The notes below the pieces were generated by a model. It was given only the letters and a program-made list of their open reading frames with translations, had not been told where the DNA came from and made no database searches. A stretch of DNA of 64,000 bases from Corynebacterium sp. MSK041 (lineage in GTDB: Bacteria; Actinomycetota; Actinomycetes; Mycobacteriales; Mycobacteriaceae), in the NCBI RefSeq assembly GCF_030232265.1, contig NZ_JASPJK010000010.1:1-64000 (forward strand), given 5' to 3'. Made by a program: the position numbers and the translations under genes. Shown in pieces: positions 11,083 through 19,957 of this stretch (the first letter of the stretch is position 1; each line of letters begins with the position of its first letter).

Positions 11083-13083
11083 TTACCTTTCTTCCAACTT
11101 TTTATTGATCCATTGGTAGATGAGTGTTTCTACCCGTGCGACCTGTTGGTTATCCGCGGCACCGGCATGACCGCCGGCAGTGTTTTCAAAGTAGTCCACC
11201 GGTTGCCCGGCCTTGGCCAGCGCAAGGGCGAAGGTGCGTGCGTGGGCTGGGTGAACGCGGTCATCGCGAGTGGAGGTGGTCACTAGCGCCGGCGGGTATG
11301 GGACGTTGGAGGCAATATTCTGTAAGGGCGACCATGTCTCAATTGCTGCCCGCTCCTGGGGGATGTCTGGGTCACCGTACTCGGCCATCCAGGACGCGCC
11401 GGCGGACAGCGTGTGGTAGCGCAGCATGTCCGTGAGCGGGACTTGGATGACGGCGGCGCCGAAGAGCTCCGGGTATTGGACCAGTGCGCCGGAGGTGAGT
11501 AGGCCACCGTTGGAGCCGCCGCGAATGGCCAGCATCGAAGGGGTGCTGTAACCCCTAGCCACCACGTCTTCGAGGACGGCGCGGTGGTCTTCCCACACTT
11601 TGTGCCGGTTGGTCTTCACTACTTGGGAGTGCCATTCTGGGCCGAATTCTCCACCACCGCGTAGGTTGGGCTGCACGAAGAAATTGCCTTGTTCCAGCCA
11701 GGCCATGCCGCGGATGGCGGAGTAGCCCGGGGTCAGTGAGACCTCGAATCCGCCGTAGCCGCCGATAAGGGTGGGGCGCGGCCCACGTCTGAAATCACCG
11801 GTGATGAAGTAGGGGATCTTCGTCCCATCGGCTGAGGTTGCCCAGTGCTGGCGGGTTTCCAGCCCCGAAGCGTCGAACTGGGCTGGGGCTTGGCGCACCA
11901 CCGCACCGTCGCGAAGCAGTGTTGAGGGGGTGGTGAAGTTGGACACGTTGATCCACACTTCCTCACCATGAATTGGGTCCAGTGGGCTGGTGGCCACGAC
12001 GGACGCGGTGGCAGCATCCGGCAGCTCCACCTCAGAGCGCTCCCAGGTGCCCAGCTCAAAGCGGGAAATACGCGTCACCACATTGTCCAGGGTGGTCACC
12101 AGGAGGTGGGTGGAGGTGATGGAGAGGTCGTCGATGGGGGAGTCGCTGATAAGCGTGCGGATGTCCCTGTCGCCAGCGAGGAACGCGTCGAGTTCGATGA
12201 CGCCGAGCGCGCCGGCGGGCAGGCCCGCGAAGGGGGTGCGGGGGACGAGGAAAAGCCACTGTTTGTGGGGGACAACCGTGCAATCGGTGGGGGCGTCGAT
12301 AAGCGTCATGCGGCCGGTCGCATCGCCCATGAATGTCAGCGACGTGTAGAAATCCAGCGCGCGCGAGAAGGTTACGCGCTCAAAACCGGGGGTGTGGTCC
12401 ATCCGCGCGCCCACGGCAACATCGCTGTGCTCGCCGCGGAAAATCATCGGTGCGTCGGCCAGCTCAGTGCCACGTGTCCAGCGCCTCACCTCAACCGGGT
12501 AACCGGACTCCGTCACCGAATCCGCGCCCAGGTCCGTGCCCACGAGCAGCGTGTCCAGGTCCACCCAGCTCACATCAGATTTCGCCTCCGGCAGTGTGAA
12601 GCCATCTTCGATGAACTCGCCGCGCGCCAGATCAAACTCGCGCACGACCACCGCGTCCGCCCCGCCGCGCGAAAGCTGCAGCAGCGCGCGGTCATGATGC
12701 AGTGGGCGCACGGTCGCACCCTTCCACACCCAATCCTCATCTTCAGCATGCGCAAGCTTATCGACGTCCACCAGCACCTCCCACCCCTCCCCACCAGCGA
12801 GATACTCCTCCGTGGTGGTACGGCGCCACACCCCGCGGGGATGATTCCGGTCACGCCAGAAGTTATACAGGTGCTCCCCACGGCGACTGACATAGGGGAT
12901 TTTGTCTTCCGTATCTAAGGCCTCACGCATCCGTTGCTCCAGCTCGGCTGTGCCGAGTTGGGCGCGGACGGCTTGCTCGGTGGCATCCGACCATGTGGTG
13001 GCCCAGGTGAGGGCTGCGGGGCCGGTGATTTCGTCGAGAAGCTCCGGCTTAATGCTGAGGTCAGGGGTGAACTGTGTGCTCAT
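11083..13083 (-). CDS. S9 family prolyl oligopeptidase-like serine peptidase
   Basis: A cytoplasmic-looking prolyl oligopeptidase of about 666 residues with no signal peptide. The first 400 residues form the beta-propeller; the C-terminal alpha/beta-hydrolase domain has the nucleophile in RGGSNGGLL, the Asp in TSTRDDRVHPAH and the His in GGHAGAAD. The arrangement and length match prolyl endopeptidases that cut short proline-containing peptides. ATG at 13083 is chosen over the ATG four codons upstream. It is a single gene, upstream of which lies the terminator of the mycoloyltransferase. Confidence 0.9.
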   Translation of the reverse strand: MSTQFTPDLSIKPELLDEITGPAALTWATTWSDATEQAVRAQLGTAELEQRMREALDTEDKIPYVSRRGEHLYNFWRDRNHPRGVWRRTTTEEYLAGGEGWEVLVDVDKLAHAEDEDWVWKGATVRPLHHDRALLQLSRGGADAVVVREFDLARGEFIEDGFTLPEAKSDVSWVDLDTLLVGTDLGADSVTESGYPVEVRRWTRGTELADAPMIFRGEHSDVAVGARMDHTPGFERVTFSRALDFYTSLTFMGDATGRMTLIDAPTDCTVVPHKQWLFLVPRTPFAGLPAGALGVIELDAFLAGDRDIRTLISDSPIDDLSITSTHLLVTTLDNVVTRISRFELGTWERSEVELPDAATASVVATSPLDPIHGEEVWINVSNFTTPSTLLRDGAVVRQAPAQFDASGLETRQHWATSADGTKIPYFITGDFRRGPRPTLIGGYGGFEVSLTPGYSAIRGMAWLEQGNFFVQPNLRGGGEFGPEWHSQVVKTNRHKVWEDHRAVLEDVVARGYSTPSMLAIRGGSNGGLLTSGALVQYPELFGAAVIQVPLTDMLRYHTLSAGASWMAEYGDPDIPQERAAIETWSPLQNIASNVPYPPALVTTSTRDDRVHPAHARTFALALAKAGQPVDYFENTAGGHAGAADNQQVARVETLIYQWINKKLEER

Positions 13084-13122
13084 GCCCACCCACACTAATC
13101 ACGTGCTCGAAACAGCGAAAAG

Positions 13123-13156
13123 CCCCTGCTAGCCAGCTCAAGCTGGCAAGCAGGGG
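13123..13156 (-). terminator. Strong hairpin terminator of the first mycoloyltransferase gene
   Basis: CCCCTGCTAGCCAGCT pairs with AGCTGGCAAGCAGGGG with one internal mismatch, followed on the minus strand by TTTTCGC. It lies just beyond the stop codon at 13191. Confidence 0.85.
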
Positions 13157-13190
13157 ATTGGGCTGCCTAGCAAGGGGTAGGGAAGTGTTC

Positions 13191-14339
13191 TTACATCTTG
13201 AAGGCTGGCTTAATGGTCTTCCACCAGGAATTCTCCAGATCCTTGCGCCAGTCCGGCCAAGAGTGGGTGCCCACGTTGCGGAACTCGTAGTGCGCCGGGA
13301 TCTGCAGATTCTCCAGCTTGGCGCGCAGGTCATGGTTGCAGGAGTTGATAGCGGCCTCAATGACGCCACCTTCAATCTGCAGGGTCATGGCAGCGGCGGA
13401 AGCCTCAGCCTGGGTTGCGCCCTTGCCTATGAGGGTGCCCATCATGTCATTCTCAGAGGCAAGGCCAGTAGCGGTGGACACGTACAGTGCGGTGCCACGC
13501 AGCTTGTCGGCGTTGACCAGTGCGTCATTCCAACGGTTGTAGTCGCCGCCCATCGGGCCCCACATCTGCTCCGGGGTGACGTTCTGGTAATTCGCACCAG
13601 CAGCGCCTGCACCACGGTTCACGGTCAGGCGAGCGAAGTTGTACGGAGCCCAGGTGGACGTTGCGGCACAGCCAGAGAAGGAAGCAGCAGCGTCATAGAA
13701 GCCCGGGATCTTGGTGGGCAGCACCAGTGCGGAGGTACCCGACATGGAGAAGCCGACGATGGCGCGGCGGCTATCTGCGCCGAGCTGCTTCTCAATCGGG
13801 CCCGGAAGCTCCTTGGTCAGGAACGTCTCCCACTTCTGTGGGCCACGGAAGTACTGTGCCTTCGGGGTGTTCAGCCAGTCGGTGTAGTAGGAGAACGCGC
13901 CCTCCATCGGGATGACCACGTTCACGCCCTTATCCGCAAAGAACTTTTGGGTGTCCGCGTAGGTCAACCAGTCATTGTTCTGCTCCGCGCCACCGGCACC
14001 GTTGAGCAGGTAGATCGTCGGGGCGTTCTGCACCGGCTGGCCAGCTTCATTGCGCGCCGGGATGACCGCGACTGGGATGTCGCGTCCCATGGACGGGGAA
14101 GTGACCCAATAGGCCTGCACCTTGTTGCCGTCAACCTCATTGACCCACTCTGCGGTCTCGCCGGTGGAGATGGCCTTGGGTGCCGGGTTGGCATTCCAAT
14201 TTTTCACGGTGCCCAGTGCGGCATCACCGGCTGCCTGCTCGGCGGTGACGGTTGCGGCGTTCGCTGGGGTGGTAACGGTGGCGCCAAAAGCAATCGCGGA
14301 TGCTGCCGCGATGGCGAGGGCGGAGCGGAAAAGCTTCAT
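13191..14339 (-). CDS. Secreted corynomycoloyltransferase (antigen 85/Cmt family)
   Basis: Transfers corynomycolic acids to trehalose, arabinogalactan or small membrane proteins in the outer mycomembrane. The 382-residue protein has a Sec signal peptide ending in TPANA (cleavage near residue 29). The esterase-fold domain carries the nucleophile in VGFSMSGTSALVL and the His in THSWPDW, both typical of corynebacterial Cmt proteins. A conserved LNGAGGAEQNNDW oxyanion segment is present. Length and motifs are complete. A second paralogue lies at 14821-16254 with a 36-residue gene between them. I do not assign a specific cmt/myt symbol. Confidence 0.92.
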   Translation of the reverse strand: MKLFRSALAIAAASAIAFGATVTTPANAATVTAEQAAGDAALGTVKNWNANPAPKAISTGETAEWVNEVDGNKVQAYWVTSPSMGRDIPVAVIPARNEAGQPVQNAPTIYLLNGAGGAEQNNDWLTYADTQKFFADKGVNVVIPMEGAFSYYTDWLNTPKAQYFRGPQKWETFLTKELPGPIEKQLGADSRRAIVGFSMSGTSALVLPTKIPGFYDAAASFSGCAATSTWAPYNFARLTVNRGAGAAGANYQNVTPEQMWGPMGGDYNRWNDALVNADKLRGTALYVSTATGLASENDMMGTLIGKGATQAEASAAAMTLQIEGGVIEAAINSCNHDLRAKLENLQIPAHYEFRNVGTHSWPDWRKDLENSWWKTIKPAFKM

Positions 14340-14415
14340 GGTGTTCCTTTACTGCTTCGGGTTCACTCACATTATTCGCTTGAGTGGCGGTGGGTGTTAC
14401 CGAGAGATACTTTAA

Positions 14416-14443
14416 GATCGCACTTGACTTTAACTGTGCGATC
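14416..14443. promoter_or_regulatory. Perfect 8 bp palindrome GATCGCAC-N12-GTGCGATC
   Basis: A symmetrical inverted repeat in the 271-base region between the divergent mycoloyltransferase gene (start 14339) and the small gene at 14611. The spacing suits a dimeric regulator. The remaining intergenic sequence shows no other gene. Confidence 0.45.
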
Positions 14444-14610
14444 CCTGACCGACAAGCGATAAAAGTTACTAAAGTGACCCAAGTGAATCATGTTATTGTG
14501 GGGATTGGCTGTAACGACACTTTGTTTCCTCACGAATAACCGCGTGAAGGTAACTTAAAACGGTTCGGCCCACGGGGCATCGAGAACCAACACTCAAGGA
14601 AAAGGACACC

Positions 14611-14721
14611 ATGAATCCCATCGAGCAGATCCAGCTTACGATCAACGAGTTCCTCGGCGGCCTGGTCCACGGGGCATCCTCTATGTCCTCGGGCATCGCA
14701 CTGGCTCTGGGCATGTTCTAA
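14611..14721 (+). CDS. 36-residue small protein between mycoloyltransferases (porin-like candidate)
   Basis: A short gene with ATG preceded by AAGGAAAAGGA, an excellent ribosome site, and a 270-base leader region. The protein begins MNPIEQIQLTINEF, then runs through a Gly/Ser/Ala-rich half ending SSGIALALGMF; four serines lie at positions 23, 24, 26 and 27. It has no signal peptide or cysteine. Size, amphipathic character and absence of an export signal recall the mycoloylated small proteins PorA, PorH and ProtX of corynebacteria, but I see no direct sequence match. A hairpin follows the stop. The location between two enzymes of the family that acylates such peptides is suggestive, not proof. 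Confidence 0.6.
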   Translation: MNPIEQIQLTINEFLGGLVHGASSMSSGIALALGMF

Positions 14722-14754
14722 GAACAAGCTCACTGCAGATAACTGCAGATAGAA

Positions 14755-14799
14755 ATCGGCCGTCCCCACCGTCTTCACGAGGCAGCGGGGATGGCCGAT
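14755..14799. terminator. Hairpin terminator between small gene and second mycoloyltransferase
   Basis: ATCGGCCGTCCCCACCG pairs imperfectly with CAGCGGGGATGGCCGAT. It lies between convergent genes and could serve both. A duplicated ACTGCAGATA precedes it. Confidence 0.7.
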
Positions 14800-14820
14800 C
14801 TTGGCTTAAATGCGGAGCTA

Positions 14821-16254
14821 TCAGCTGGATTTATCAGCATCCCAGGACGAGGAGTCCGGCAGTTTCTCCGAGTCGGCCACGAGCTTGTCGCCGAGCAGGG
14901 CGGGCCCGATCACGGTTTCCCAGGAGCGACGCATGTCGTCCTTCCATACCGGCCAGGAGTGTGTGCCGGCATTCTTGAACTCGTAATGGGCAGGAATATT
15001 CAGGCTGTTGAGCTTCGCGCGTAGGTCATGGGTGCATGCGTTGGTTGCTGCCTCGATGACGCCACCTTCGATAGTGGTGGTCATGGAACCACTAAGGGCA
15101 TCCGAGGGGCTTTGGCCACGATCGTTGCGGCGGTAGCCGTACATGTCCTGTTCTGCGGCCAGGCCGGACGCGTTGGAGATGTACAGTGCCGAACCCGCGA
15201 GCTTGTCCGCATTTACCAGTGCATCGTTATACCGGTTGTACGGGCTGCCCATTGGGCCCCAGATATCTGCCGGGGTGATGGAGGCGTAATTCGGGTTCTT
15301 AGCAGCACGGTTCACGGTGAGTGAAGCAAAAGCCCAGGGTATAGAGGTGGAGGTGGCGGCGCAGCCGGAGAAAGAACCAACGGCCTGGTACTCGCCCGGG
15401 TAGTGCTCTGCCAGGAGGAGTGAAGATGTGGCGGACATGGACATGCCAACAACGCCGCGCTTGGTGGCGTCAGCCCCCAAGTAGTTCTCCACCGGCTCGC
15501 GCAGTTCGCGGCCCAAGAAGGTGGTCCATTTTTGAGCGCCCTTGAAGTAGTTGGACTTCTGTGCCAGCTCCGGACCATCGGCGAGCCAGTCCACGTAGTA
15601 GGAGAAAGCTCCCTCCATGGGGATCACTACGTTGACGCCTTTGCCAGGGAAGTAGGTATGAGCCTTACCGACGTTGACCCAGTCAGCGTTCTGTTCAGAG
15701 CCACCGGCGCCATTGAGCATGTACAACGTCGGTGCGTTGGGGATACGCGTTGTCTTATCCGGTCCGGTGGCCGGAATGAGGGCCACTGGGATCCAGCGGT
15801 TCATGGACTCGGACCAGACTTCCCAGGCTTCGACGTGGGAGTCCGCGCCTGTGGTGGTGGCAAACCACGCTTGGGTTCCACCACTTGCCGTCCGTGGTGG
15901 GGTGGTTAGCTTACGCATCTGCGCGGCGGCCGGGGCTTGGGCAGCGTGATCCGGCTGGGACTGGGCCTCTTGGACAATCTCCTCGGGAACGTGAGTTTCA
16001 GCAGCATCAGCCTCAGCAACATCAGCCTCGTCCACAACCTCCACCGGGAGATCAGACGCGTCTTCTTCCGTAGTAGAGACTTCCTGCTCGTCCTTGGCCT
16101 CGGGGGTTTCGGGTGTGTCGGCGTCGCTGTTAGCGGTGACCTCGGTCGCGTCGACAAGCGGTGCGAAGACTGGCGCTGACTCGCTGGCGACGAATGAGCC
16201 TGCGATGAGTGCGCCTGCGGTGGCAGCGGCCAGCACGGGGCGGGAGGGCTTCAT
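14821..16254 (-). CDS. Corynomycoloyltransferase with long acidic N-terminal linker
   Basis: Second Cmt-family enzyme, 477 residues. After a signal peptide (ending near residue 32) comes a roughly 90-residue stretch rich in Asp, Glu, Ala and Val with no predicted fold, then the esterase domain. The nucleophile motif is VGMSMSATSSLLL and the His is in THSWPVW; LNGAGGSEQNADW gives the oxyanion region. The catalytic domain resembles the neighbour at 13191, so the pair probably arose by duplication, with the acidic linker specific to this copy. The linker may hold the enzyme away from the membrane or bind the wall; that is inference. Confidence 0.9.
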   Translation of the reverse strand: MKPSRPVLAAATAGALIAGSFVASESAPVFAPLVDATEVTANSDADTPETPEAKDEQEVSTTEEDASDLPVEVVDEADVAEADAAETHVPEEIVQEAQSQPDHAAQAPAAAQMRKLTTPPRTASGGTQAWFATTTGADSHVEAWEVWSESMNRWIPVALIPATGPDKTTRIPNAPTLYMLNGAGGSEQNADWVNVGKAHTYFPGKGVNVVIPMEGAFSYYVDWLADGPELAQKSNYFKGAQKWTTFLGRELREPVENYLGADATKRGVVGMSMSATSSLLLAEHYPGEYQAVGSFSGCAATSTSIPWAFASLTVNRAAKNPNYASITPADIWGPMGSPYNRYNDALVNADKLAGSALYISNASGLAAEQDMYGYRRNDRGQSPSDALSGSMTTTIEGGVIEAATNACTHDLRAKLNSLNIPAHYEFKNAGTHSWPVWKDDMRRSWETVIGPALLGDKLVADSEKLPDSSSWDADKSS

Positions 16255-16400
16255 AGGGGGTCCTTCTTGGATGACGGGGCAACTTCGTACATCATGCCAA
16301 ACCGTTCAGGAAGGCTCTGAATCAGAGGTAAAGGCCCCTATTTGGGCGCGGAAAATTCGGTTTGAGTAAACCTGTCCGAGCGTTTAGGCGCAAGCGCACG

Positions 16401-16406
16401 TATCCT
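16401..16406 (+). promoter_or_regulatory. Probable -10 element for leaderless lpd
   Basis: TATCCT ends eight bases before the GTG at 16414, the spacing expected for a transcript starting at the start codon. No ribosome site is visible, supporting leaderless translation. Confidence 0.45.
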
Positions 16407-16413
16407 AGTGGGC

Positions 16414-17826
16414 GTGGCTAATGAACATTATGACGTTGTAGTACTCGGCGCGGGCCCTGGTGGCTACGTCGCCGCTATCCGTGCGGCTCAACTGGGTAAG
16501 AAGGTTGCAGTCGTAGAGAAGCAGTATTGGGGCGGTGTCTGCCTGAACGTGGGCTGCATCCCGTCCAAGGCCCTCATTAAGAACGCTGAGGTCGCGCATA
16601 TCTTCAACCATGAGGCGAAGACCTTTGGCATTAAGGGTGAGGTGTCCTTTGATTATGAGGACGCGCACAAGCGTTCCCGCCAGGTCTCCGAGAAGATCGT
16701 GGGTGGCGTCCACTACCTGATGAAGAAGAACAAGATCACGGAGATCCATGGTCTGGGTTCCTTCAAGGACGCTAAGACGATTGAGATCACTGAGGGCGAT
16801 GACAAGGGGAAGGAAATCTCCTTTGATAACTGCATCATCGCTACCGGTTCTGTGGTGAAGACCCTGCCGGGCATTGAGCTGTCTGAGAACGTGGTGTCTT
16901 ATGAGGAGCAGATCCTCAACCCGGAGGCCCCGAAGAAGATGGTCATCGTCGGCGCGGGCGCAATCGGCATGGAGTTTGCGTACGTGCTGTCCAACTACGG
17001 TGTGGACGTCACTGTCGTTGAGTTCATGGACCGTGTCCTGCCGAATGAGGACAAGGATGTCTCCCGCGAGATTGCGAAGGCGTACAAGAAGCTCGGCGTG
17101 AAGCTCTTGACGGGTCATGCCACCACGGCTGTGCGCGACAATGGTGACTCGGTTGAGGTTGATATTCAGAAGAAGGGCTCTGACGACACGGAGACCCTGA
17201 CCGTTGACCGTGTCATGGTTGCTGTTGGCTTCCAGCCACGCACGGAGGGCTTCGGCCTGGAGAACACCGGCGTGGAGCTCACTGAGCGCGGTGCAATTGA
17301 TGTGGACGAGCGCATGCGCACCAATGTTGAGGGCATCTACGCCATTGGCGATGTCACCGCGAAGCTGCAGCTCGCTCACGTGGCTGAGGCCATGGGTATC
17401 GTCGCTGCGGAGACGATCGCGGATGCAGAGACGTTGGAGCTCGGCGATTATCAGATGATGCCGCGCGCTACCTTCTGCAACCCGCAGGTCGCTTCCATGG
17501 GTTACACCGAGGAGCAGGCACGCGAGAAGTTCGCGGACAAGGAGATCAAGGTTGCTACCTTCCCGTTCTCCGCGAACGGTAAGGCGCTTGGCCTCGCTGA
17601 GTCCCAGGGCTTCGGCAAACTCGTTGTTGACGGTGAGTTCGGCGAGATCCTCGGCTGCCACCTCGTTGGCGCCAATGTTTCGGAGCTTCTCCCGGAGGTC
17701 AACCTTGCTCAGCGCTTTGACCTCACCGCTGGTGAAATCGCACGTAACGTGCACATTCACCCGACCCTGTCTGAGGTGCTCAAGGAGATCGCTCACGGCG
17801 TTGAAGGCCACATGATCAACCTGTAA
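16414..17826 (+). CDS. lpd: Dihydrolipoamide dehydrogenase Lpd
   Basis: FAD-containing E3 subunit of pyruvate and 2-oxoglutarate dehydrogenase complexes, about 471 residues. The FAD-binding [15 protein letters not shown], redox-active disulphide [16 protein letters not shown]-binding [11 protein letters not shown], and C-terminal HIHPTLSE (catalytic His-Glu) are all present. The sequence closely resembles what I recall of the C. glutamicum Lpd. GTG at 16414 is favoured by the -10 placement; GTG at 16408 is the alternative. A strong terminator follows. In C. glutamicum the regulator gene ramB lies between lpd and sdhC; it is not seen here. Confidence 0.95.
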   Translation: MANEHYDVVVLGAGPGGYVAAIRAAQLGKKVAVVEKQYWGGVCLNVGCIPSKALIKNAEVAHIFNHEAKTFGIKGEVSFDYEDAHKRSRQVSEKIVGGVHYLMKKNKITEIHGLGSFKDAKTIEITEGDDKGKEISFDNCIIATGSVVKTLPGIELSENVVSYEEQILNPEAPKKMVIVGAGAIGMEFAYVLSNYGVDVTVVEFMDRVLPNEDKDVSREIAKAYKKLGVKLLTGHATTAVRDNGDSVEVDIQKKGSDDTETLTVDRVMVAVGFQPRTEGFGLENTGVELTERGAIDVDERMRTNVEGIYAIGDVTAKLQLAHVAEAMGIVAAETIADAETLELGDYQMMPRATFCNPQVASMGYTEEQAREKFADKEIKVATFPFSANGKALGLAESQGFGKLVVDGEFGEILGCHLVGANVSELLPEVNLAQRFDLTAGEIARNVHIHPTLSEVLKEIAHGVEGHMINL

Positions 17827-17852
17827 GCACTTGCTTATCGACGGCTGGTAGG

Positions 17853-17892
17853 CCCCAAACTCCACCTGCGCAGGTAGAGTTTGGGGTTTTTT
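17853..17892 (+). terminator. Strong intrinsic terminator of lpd
   Basis: CCCCAAACTCCACCTG pairs with CAGGTAGAGTTTGGGG with one bulge, followed by TTTTTT. A textbook factor-independent terminator. Confidence 0.92.
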
Positions 17893-17977
17893 AAGCGCCT
17901 ATTAAGCCAAACTGTTTTGTGGACGGTAAAGTTAGCGATGTTATTTACCGTATGAACTGAGCAAGAAGGGTCAAGAC

Positions 17978-19576
17978 GTGTCAACGAACAACCCCAATGG
18001 CGGCCCCACCCCGGGCCCGAACGATCCGAAGGGTCCAGTAGATCCCAAGGATCCGAAGACTGGTAATGACTCTCAAGCCGGCTCGTCCGGCACGAGCGGC
18101 TACACCCCGTCGAGGTATTCCACCGGCGCCGGCGGCACCAATGGCACTAGCAGCACTGGTAGCACCAGCAGCGCCAGCACTTCTTCTGGGTACACGAGTT
18201 CCCCGTACGGCAGCACGCCGTCATCGAACAGCTCGAGCCCCACAACCCCCTTCGGCCAGGCCAACCAGTCGGCTTCTGCTAGTGCTTCGGGCCAGTCCGA
18301 TAAGCCAGCTTCGTCTGGCCAGCCCAGCAAGCCGAGCGAGCCAAGCCAGCCGACGCAGTCAGGCCAGCCCGGCCACTACGGTGCGGGTGCTGGTTCCTCG
18401 TTCGGTGGGCAGCAGTACGGCGGACAGCAGTCAGGTTCCGGTTACGGTGCCTCCAGCTTCGGTGTGCAGGGTAGCCAGGGTGGTCAGAGTCGCCCGACTA
18501 CGCCGGGTGGCGCGAATGAGACCCGTGAGTTTGGTGCACCGCAGTCGGCGTATGCGCAAGGTGGTCAGAACTCTGGCTTCCAAGGTGGGCCACAGGGCGG
18601 ACAGCAGGCTGGTCAGCAGGGCTTCCAGCAGGGTGGTTACGGCTCGCAGTACGCGGGCGGCCAGTACGGGGCACAGGGGCAACCTGGCCAGCAGGGCCAG
18701 TACGGCCAGCAGGGCCCATATGGTGGTGGCGGCTACCAGAACCCGTACCCGGGTATGACGCAGCAGGCGGATGGGGAGAAGCCGAATATTGCGGGCATCA
18801 TTGGTCTGATTCTCGCGGTCTTCGGTTTCATTCTCGCCTGCATTCCGGTTATTCAGGTCATCGGCTGGGTCGTGCTGTTTGTGGCATTTGTCCTGGGTAT
18901 CGTCGGTCTGTTTATTCAGTCCAAGTCGAAGGTTCCGGCTATCGCGGCGATTGTAGCTTCGGTTCTGGGTGGCATCGTGGGAACGGTCGTGTCCTTGGGC
19001 ATTCTCGGGGCGGCACTCGGCACTGATGATCCGGAGCCGACCACTACTGCGCCAAGCACCACAGAGGGTACGGAGGCTCCGGCTGCTACGGACACTTCAG
19101 CGGCAAAGCCGTCGTCTGATAACAAGCCGGATCCGAACAGCTCGCACAAGGGGACGCGTGAAGATCCGCTGCCGATCGGCACTCCGATTCAGTCCGGTGA
19201 CTGGGTGATCACGGTGAATTCCGTTGACTTGAACGCGCATAACACGGTCATGTCTGAGAACCCGTTCAATGATGAACCGGGAGCTGACATGGAGTACATC
19301 ATGCTGAACCTGACTATTGAGTATGTCGGTGACAAGGCAGATGGTGACCACGCTATGGCGGACGTGGACTATGTGGGAGTGGACGGGAATACCTACTCCT
19401 GGACCGACCACGTAGCTGTGGTTCCGGATGATCTGGAACTGTACAAGACCCTGTACAAGGGTGGCAGCGTTACCGGCAACATGGCTATCGCGGTGCCGAA
19501 GGACACGAAGGACCAAGGCGTTCTGTCTGTCCGCGCGGACTTCATGGGTGACAAGAAGTTCGTCGCTGTGAAATAG
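17978..19576 (+). CDS. Low-complexity membrane protein with DUF4190-like and DUF4352-like parts
   Basis: A 532-residue envelope protein. Residues 1-265 are a low-complexity Pro/Ser/Thr then Gly/Gln/Tyr-rich cytoplasmic region. Two or three membrane segments follow (GIIGLILAVFGFILACIPVI, VVLFVAFVLGIVGLFI, and AAIVASVLGGIVGTVVSLGI), resembling DUF4190. A Thr/Ala-rich linker leads to an extracytoplasmic DUF4352-like beta domain (about residues 400-532, DWVITVNSVDLN onward). GTG at 17978 has AAGAAGGG upstream. The Q/G/Y-rich tail looks like a disordered, possibly phase-separating segment. Function unknown; it stands between lpd and the sdh operon. Confidence 0.8.
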   Translation: MSTNNPNGGPTPGPNDPKGPVDPKDPKTGNDSQAGSSGTSGYTPSRYSTGAGGTNGTSSTGSTSSASTSSGYTSSPYGSTPSSNSSSPTTPFGQANQSASASASGQSDKPASSGQPSKPSEPSQPTQSGQPGHYGAGAGSSFGGQQYGGQQSGSGYGASSFGVQGSQGGQSRPTTPGGANETREFGAPQSAYAQGGQNSGFQGGPQGGQQAGQQGFQQGGYGSQYAGGQYGAQGQPGQQGQYGQQGPYGGGGYQNPYPGMTQQADGEKPNIAGIIGLILAVFGFILACIPVIQVIGWVVLFVAFVLGIVGLFIQSKSKVPAIAAIVASVLGGIVGTVVSLGILGAALGTDDPEPTTTAPSTTEGTEAPAATDTSAAKPSSDNKPDPNSSHKGTREDPLPIGTPIQSGDWVITVNSVDLNAHNTVMSENPFNDEPGADMEYIMLNLTIEYVGDKADGDHAMADVDYVGVDGNTYSWTDHVAVVPDDLELYKTLYKGGSVTGNMAIAVPKDTKDQGVLSVRADFMGDKKFVAVK

Positions 19577-19602
19577 TGCTGTGAAATAAAAGCCTGATAC
19601 TG

Positions 19603-19633
19603 TGCCCCCGGTTCCGAAATGGAGCCGGGGGCA
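19603..19633 (+). terminator. Terminator after the DUF4352-type gene
   Basis: TGCCCCCGG and CCGGGGGCA form a perfect stem around a 13-base loop, beginning 26 bases after the stop codon. Confidence 0.75.
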
Positions 19634-19690
19634 TTGCCATGAAAGCGTGAACAACAGGCGGTTTTATGCCGATTGGCAGGCCATATTCAC

Positions 19691-19709
19691 TTAGGTTCAT
19701 CTAACCAAC
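19691..19709 (+). promoter_or_regulatory. DtxR-box-like site upstream of sdhC
   Basis: TTAGGTTCATCTAACCAAC matches 14 of 19 positions of the DtxR/IdeR consensus as I remember it, including both TTAGGTT and CTAACC half-sites. It lies 340 bases before sdhC in an iron-rich enzyme operon. Direct iron control is inferred. Confidence 0.45.
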
Positions 19710-19739
19710 CAAAGGTTGACACCCTTCGGGGTGAACCTG

Positions 19740-19957
19740 GTGGGGGTGACCAAAATTAGGGGTTGAAAGTGGGAAACCTCACACCTATGGGTGGGGGCAA
19801 TGGGGAAAGTGTTGCCAGGCTTGCCGGGTGGGAGAGAAACGACAGCGCAAAGGGGGTAAATGAGGGGGATTGGGTCGGGGGACCGTGGGGCGCCCGAAAG
19901 TAACTGTGAAGAGATGCGCGTCAAATGGCCTAAAAAGTGGTGAGAAGCGGGGGTAAT
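19740..19957 (+). promoter_or_regulatory. G-tract-rich sdh leader: RamA-like sites and a G-quadruplex motif
   Basis: The plus strand holds about ten runs of four or five G, many preceded by T or A as in RamA sites, known to activate sdh genes in C. glutamicum. Five G-runs at 19852-19890 (5, 5, 3, 5 and 4 G) with loops of 2-7 bases also satisfy a G-quadruplex pattern. A CGTGAGAAATCTCAAA sequence at 19982 is a weak GlxR-like candidate. Confidence 0.5.

Noticed and set aside
16405..17865. 486-residue antisense frame opposite lpd
   Set aside because: A mirror of lpd codon usage; the lpd frame has every expected motif.
18066..18758. Frame overlapping the low-complexity part of the DUF4352-type gene
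   Set aside because: Repetitive Ser/Arg composition comes from reading the Gly/Gln repeats out of frame.
17978..18780. Possible CRISPR-like or tandem array in the repetitive stretch
   Set aside because: The repeats are codon-level Gly/Gln/Ser repeats inside an open reading frame with no regular spacer length.
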